Positions 5,880 through 9,143 of a DNA stretch of 9,143 nucleotides are shown piece after piece (within the stretch, counting starts at the first letter, position 1; the number at the start of each line of letters is the position of its first letter). The translations under genes and the position numbers were made by a program. Below the pieces are notes generated by a model. That model was not told where the DNA came from and ran no database searches. It saw only the letters and a program-made list of their open reading frames with translations. This stretch comes from Acidobacteriota bacterium. GTDB lineage: Bacteria; Acidobacteriota; Vicinamibacteria; Marinacidobacterales; SMYC01. Location of the stretch: NCBI GenBank assembly GCA_030598165.1, contig JAUVQL010000020.1, positions 1 through 9,143 of the forward strand. The letters are read 5' to 3'.

Positions 5880-5962
5880 GCACATGAACGCACATGAACG
5901 CAAATAAGAATAAGATCCGGAAAACCCAGAGGAAGAAAACTATTCGCGTTTATTCGCGGCTC
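5880..5962. repeat. Intergenic repeat with 10-bp tandem units in imperfect inverted arms
   Basis: The spacer between the ychF-like gene and the first glycosyltransferase holds CACATGAACG twice in tandem (5881-5900), then CAAATAAG. About 40 bp on, TATTCGCGTT TATTCGCGGC (5941-5960) is a second 10-bp-period doublet. The complement of the second arm (CGCGAATAAACGCGAATAG) resembles the first arm imperfectly. It looks like a decayed interspersed repeat. I see no convincing promoter or terminator in the spacer. Confidence 0.55.
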
Positions 5963-5998
5963 GCTTTCATTTGGGGCTTATGTTAAGAAGTTAGAGTC

Positions 5999-7000
5999 GT
6001 GAAGCTCATCGTTCAAATACCTTGTCTCAACGAAGCGGAGACCCTTCCTGCCACTTTGGCGGATATTCCTCGGCAGATCGATGGCGTGGATGAAATAGAA
6101 ATTCTGGTCATCGATGATGGGTCCACAGATGAAACCTCTGATATCGCGTCTCGGCACGGCGTCGATCACTTAGTGCGTTTTCACCGAACCCGCGGCCTAG
6201 CCTTTGCCTTTCGTGCAGGAATCGACACCGCAATTGCCATGGGGGCCGACATCATCGTCAATACCGACGGCGATAATCAATATCCCGGTTCTCAAATACC
6301 GGCGCTCATCGCCCCCATCCTAGAACGCCGCGCCGACATGGTCATCGGTGACCGGCAGGTCGAAAGCGTCGGTCACTTTTCCTTCACGAAAAAGAAACTT
6401 CAAACCTTGGGGAGTTGGGTGGTACGCCAGGTCTCGGGAACACAAGTTCCAGATACAACGTGCGGATTTCGGGCGTTCTCGAGAGATGCGGCACAACGAC
6501 TGAATGTCGTCTCCGAATACACTTATACTCTCGAGACCATCATTCAAGCGGGAAAGAAACGGATGGCGATTCAGCAGGTTCCCATCTCTGCCCGCGTTAC
6601 TCGTCCAAGCCGCCTAATTTCCAGCACGTGGAATTACGTCAAGCAGTCGGCGGCCACCATCGTACGTATTTACACGATGTACGAACCGCTCAAGATTTTC
6701 AGCTACATCGGAGCCATTTTCCTGGTAGCTGGGCTCTTTCTGTCCGGAAGGTATTTGTACTTCGTGTGGGCCGGCGAAGGACAAGGACACGTTCAATCGG
6801 TCGTCCTGGCCGTCGCCCTACTCATCGTGGGATTCATGATCATCTTGATCGGATTCGTTGCGGACATCATGGCCTCGGTAAGGCGACTCCTCGAAGAGGT
6901 ACTCTACCGCCAACGTCGTTTGGAGGATCGAGTCGCCCGATCATCTCGAACCGATGACCCGCAATCCGTGGAGCGGGAGATCTCTAGAGAAAGTCGGTGA
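5999..7000 (+). CDS. Family 2 glycosyltransferase, polyprenyl-phosphate sugar synthase type, membrane-anchored
   Basis: A GT-A fold glycosyltransferase like dolichyl-phosphate mannose synthase, GtrB and ArnC. Such enzymes move a sugar from a nucleotide sugar to a polyprenyl phosphate on the cytoplasmic face, to be flipped and used in surface glycans or lipid/protein modification. The 333 residues show QIPCLNEAETL at the start, the nucleotide-binding DDGSTDET (39-46), a metal-binding DGD (90-92, in NTDGDNQYP), GDRQ (117-120) and TTCGFRAFSR (153-162). Two membrane helices follow (about 232-257 and 267-290), then an Arg/Glu-rich cytoplasmic tail. The start is GTG at 5999, fixed by an in-frame TAA at 5984; AAGAAG lies 8 nt upstream. 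It overlaps the next glycosyltransferase by GTGA. The donor sugar cannot be told from sequence. Confidence 0.9.
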   Translation: MKLIVQIPCLNEAETLPATLADIPRQIDGVDEIEILVIDDGSTDETSDIASRHGVDHLVRFHRTRGLAFAFRAGIDTAIAMGADIIVNTDGDNQYPGSQIPALIAPILERRADMVIGDRQVESVGHFSFTKKKLQTLGSWVVRQVSGTQVPDTTCGFRAFSRDAAQRLNVVSEYTYTLETIIQAGKKRMAIQQVPISARVTRPSRLISSTWNYVKQSAATIVRIYTMYEPLKIFSYIGAIFLVAGLFLSGRYLYFVWAGEGQGHVQSVVLAVALLIVGFMIILIGFVADIMASVRRLLEEVLYRQRRLEDRVARSSRTDDPQSVEREISRESR

Positions 7001-7869
7001 AGATGGTCGAAGCCGATCGAGTCAGTGTGCTCATTCCCGCTTTCAATGAGGAAGCCTCTATTGCCGGAATCATCGGCGAGGTGCGTGCTGCCGCCAATTG
7101 GCTGGAGGTGGTCGTCGTTGATGACGGCTCGACCGATAACACCCGCGAGGCGGCGCTCGGAGGGGGTGCTCGCGTCATCCGCCACCCCTACAACAAGGGA
7201 AACGGCGCGGCCGTCAAGACGGCGATCCGAGAGGCACGTGGTGAGTACGTTCTGTTGATGGACGCTGACGGCCAACACTCTCCCGAAGATATGAAGAAAC
7301 TCATCCAACCGCTCGATGAATACGATCTCGTAGTCGGCTCGCGCTCTTGGGAGGCTCGAGCCACCTTTTCCAGAGGCGCTGGCAATGCTCTCCTGGCTCG
7401 GTTCGCTTCGTTCTTGTCCGGTTTCAAGATCCCCGACCTCACTTCCGGGTTTCGCGCCGCCCGAACTGAGCGAATAGCTGAGTTTCTTCACTTGTTTCCA
7501 AATGGATTCAGCTACCCCACCACGAGCACGCTGTCTTTTTTGAAGGTAGGTTACAACGTCACTTTTGTACCTATCGACGGAAAACAAAGAGCGGACAAGT
7601 CCAAGAGCAAGATGCGACCCTGGCGGGAAGGGGGACGGTTCTTGATGATGATCTTTCGGATGATCACGCTCTTTAGTCCCTTGAGAATTTTTCTCCCTTT
7701 CTCAGCTTTATTCTTTCTCCTTGGATTTGGCTACCTCATCTACACCATCATCACCGAAGTTCACGTCACCAACACATCGGTGTTGCTCATTACGGCCTCT
7801 GCGGTTTTCTTTCTTTTTGGCCTACTCTCCGAACAAGTCGCGGCCGCTATGTTTAGGTCACGGCGGTAG
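6997..7869 (+). CDS. Family 2 glycosyltransferase, polyprenyl-phosphate sugar synthase type (second of a pair)
   Basis: A second DPM1/GtrB-like GT2 of 290 residues. Motifs: SVLIPAFNEEASI (10-22), DDGSTDNT (42-49), NKGNGAAVKTAI (66-77), the metal-binding DADGQ (89-93, in LLMDADGQHSPED), GSRSWEARA (114-122) and DLTSGFRAARTER (147-159). Two membrane helices close the protein (about 231-253 and 261-283), with a short basic end. Its GTG start at 6997 overlaps the TGA of the previous gene (GTGA), indicating translational coupling; an ATG at 7003 is an alternative two codons in. It is clearly homologous to its neighbour but well diverged, so it is not a recent duplication. The pair may act in sequence or together on one lipid-linked glycan. 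Substrate unknown. Confidence 0.9.
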   Translation: MKMVEADRVSVLIPAFNEEASIAGIIGEVRAAANWLEVVVVDDGSTDNTREAALGGGARVIRHPYNKGNGAAVKTAIREARGEYVLLMDADGQHSPEDMKKLIQPLDEYDLVVGSRSWEARATFSRGAGNALLARFASFLSGFKIPDLTSGFRAARTERIAEFLHLFPNGFSYPTTSTLSFLKVGYNVTFVPIDGKQRADKSKSKMRPWREGGRFLMMIFRMITLFSPLRIFLPFSALFFLLGFGYLIYTIITEVHVTNTSVLLITASAVFFLFGLLSEQVAAAMFRSRR

Positions 7870-7883
7870 CGGCGCATCCAGTA

Positions 7884-7960
7884 AGAAGCCAGAAGCCAGA
7901 AATCAGTAGCCAGTCAAGACAGGTCGCTCAGGTTGCACCGGCCACTGGCTACTGGACTCT
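7884..7960. repeat. Inverted array of 7-bp repeats between convergent genes
   Basis: Left arm: four plus-strand heptads AGAAGCC, AGAAGCC, AGAAATC, AGTAGCC (7884-7911). Right arm: three minus-strand heptads of the same family, AGAGTCC, AGTAGCC, AGTGGCC (7960 down to 7940). The arms give a perfect 11-bp inverted repeat, CAGTAGCCAGT (7904-7914) against ACTGGCTACTG (7944-7954), around a 29-nt loop. With no T tract it is not a classic terminator, although it could fold in both transcripts. The right arm supplies the last codons and stop of the AsmA-like gene. Confidence 0.7.
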
Positions 7961-9143
7961 GGCAACTTCCACAGAGGGCTCGTCAACTGTTCCACTGACG
8001 CGAAGTTGCGACGGGTCGTTCCCATCCAGAGAGCTCACGGTGACATTTAGAGACAATGTGCCGTCGAAGTGGACCGAACCTCCGATGGTAAGTGCGGCGC
8101 GTTGGTTCCGCAGTTCGAAGGGTTGCACAACTAACTGGCCGTCTTTCACCTCAAAAGGTATCCCCACAGGCTCAAAAGACGAACCGGCAAGGCCCTCTCG
8201 TCCCAGGCTCTTTTCCACCTCGGTCACGATGGGAAAACCTGGCAAGACACCCCCTCTCAAATGGAAGACTCCTTGACCTGATGTATTCCGGATATCTGTC
8301 CCAAATCCCCTAGCGTCGAGTGTGAGGGTCCCGGGAAGCTTCTCTATCGAACCTATAAGTGGTCCGATCTCGAACGGATCCCCTTCGAGACTCAATTCGT
8401 ACCCAAAAGGGATTTGGTTGAAGTCAACGGCGAAACGGGCCTTGAAAATGCCGTTCGAAGTCGAATATTCGAGATCGGGTAGGGTAATATTCCCCCTATC
8501 GAAACGCATTCGACCTCGCATGTTCCGCACCAGGATCGATCCGACATCGATGTTTCGCGCGTTCACCTCGGCCTCGGAGACCAACCCATGTAAGACCGTA
8601 ATGGCTCCCGGTTGGAAACGTAAGTCGCGAAAAACGAGATCGAGACCATCGAGGGACACACTATCCTGCTTCGAATGAAATCCATGCGTCGTGAGAGCAC
8701 CATCTTCAATCGTAAATTCTGACACCAACAACAAAAGATCAACTTCAAAGGGTGTCTTGGATGGGGTGACATCCGAGGCTCGTTCCCCGCTCTCACGATT
8801 TCTTGATGTCGCCTTACTGGGGGCAGCCGGCATTTTCACAATCTGGCCGCGTGGCTGCTTCATCGTAAAACGTCGGATCACGACTTTTTTAGCGAGCAGG
8901 GGAAGTAGCTCATGCTCGAACGAGATTTGGCCGACATGGACAGTAAAACGACCGCCGGGAAAGCTCGAAGAAGCTTCGACATCCTCAGACACCAGTCCTT
9001 TCGTTAGACTCCATTTGAAACCACCTGCTTCAAGCTGCATGCCGACGGCATCTCCGACTTTCTCGAGAACCGTGCGACCAAGATCCGGCGCTTCGACATC
9101 GAACAAGCTACCTAGAATCGAGGCAAGAACGACGAGTAGCCCA
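7949..9143 (-). CDS. AsmA-like envelope protein (5' end outside window)
   Basis: AsmA-family proteins are anchored in the inner membrane and reach into the periplasm with a long beta-rich groove; they are linked to phospholipid transport and outer-membrane homeostasis. The frame is open to the window edge, so the gene is 5' truncated here. The first visible codons encode GLLVVLASILGSLFD, the end of an N-terminal membrane helix, so the TTG at 9106 is not the true start. About 397 residues are visible. They hold repeating short beta-type segments (DGLDLVFRDLRF, ARNIDVGSILVRNMRGRMRF) and an AsmA-C-like region near the end (SGQGVFHLRGGVLPGFPIV, VKDGQLVVQPFELRN, ALTIGGSVHFDGTLSLNV). The last residues ARVQ and the TAG lie inside the heptad repeat. 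It converges on the glycosyltransferase pair. The family call rests on architecture, not on catalytic motifs. Confidence 0.72.
   Translation of the reverse strand, partial: GLLVVLASILGSLFDVEAPDLGRTVLEKVGDAVGMQLEAGGFKWSLTKGLVSEDVEASSSFPGGRFTVHVGQISFEHELLPLLAKKVVIRRFTMKQPRGQIVKMPAAPSKATSRNRESGERASDVTPSKTPFEVDLLLLVSEFTIEDGALTTHGFHSKQDSVSLDGLDLVFRDLRFQPGAITVLHGLVSEAEVNARNIDVGSILVRNMRGRMRFDRGNITLPDLEYSTSNGIFKARFAVDFNQIPFGYELSLEGDPFEIGPLIGSIEKLPGTLTLDARGFGTDIRNTSGQGVFHLRGGVLPGFPIVTEVEKSLGREGLAGSSFEPVGIPFEVKDGQLVVQPFELRNQRAALTIGGSVHFDGTLSLNVTVSSLDGNDPSQLRVSGTVDEPSVEVARVQ

Noticed and set aside
7884..7960. CRISPR-like array or intrinsic terminator
   Set aside because: Units are 7 bp without spacers, so not CRISPR; the hairpin lacks a T tract on either side, so not a standard terminator.

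Overview
The window looks like chromosomal DNA of a Gram-negative bacterium. I would guess Acidobacteriota or a neighbouring phylum, from the style of FtsL and MraZ, an FtsI that carries a PASTA domain, and an AsmA-like envelope protein. This placement is inference from remembered family features; no search was run.

Left half, minus strand (about 4541 down to 1): the head of a division and cell wall (dcw) cluster in the classic order mraZ - rsmH - ftsL - ftsI - murE (murE cut by the window edge). It has a recognisable sigma70-type promoter (TTGACA, 18 nt, TAGGAT). Three AGTGG boxes exactly 10 bp apart follow directly, as expected for MraZ autoregulation. MraZ controls the cluster, RsmH methylates 16S rRNA, FtsL and FtsI build the septum, and MurE makes the peptidoglycan precursor. 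rsmH/ftsL and ftsL/ftsI are nearly contiguous, whereas mraZ-rsmH and ftsI-murE are separated by about 200 bp each. mraZ carries an apparent 1-nt frameshift near its 3' end: the conserved C-terminus is intact in another frame.

Centre (4509-4806): a divergent intergenic region holding the mraZ promoter and two REP-like palindromic elements built on GGGTGACAGTCC.

Right half, plus strand (4807-7869): a divergent YchF/OLA1-type protein whose Walker A and G3 residues are substituted, then, after a repeat-bearing spacer, two membrane-anchored family 2 glycosyltransferases of the polyprenyl-phosphate sugar synthase type, overlapping by 4 nt. A convergent AsmA-like gene (minus strand, 5' end outside the window) closes the window. 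Its stop codon lies inside an inverted array of 7-bp repeats.

I found no rRNA, tRNA, CRISPR array, insertion sequence or phage gene. The content is mainly core chromosomal. The most notable points are the mraZ frameshift, the degenerate YchF nucleotide site, the MraZ operator and the three different intergenic repeat families.
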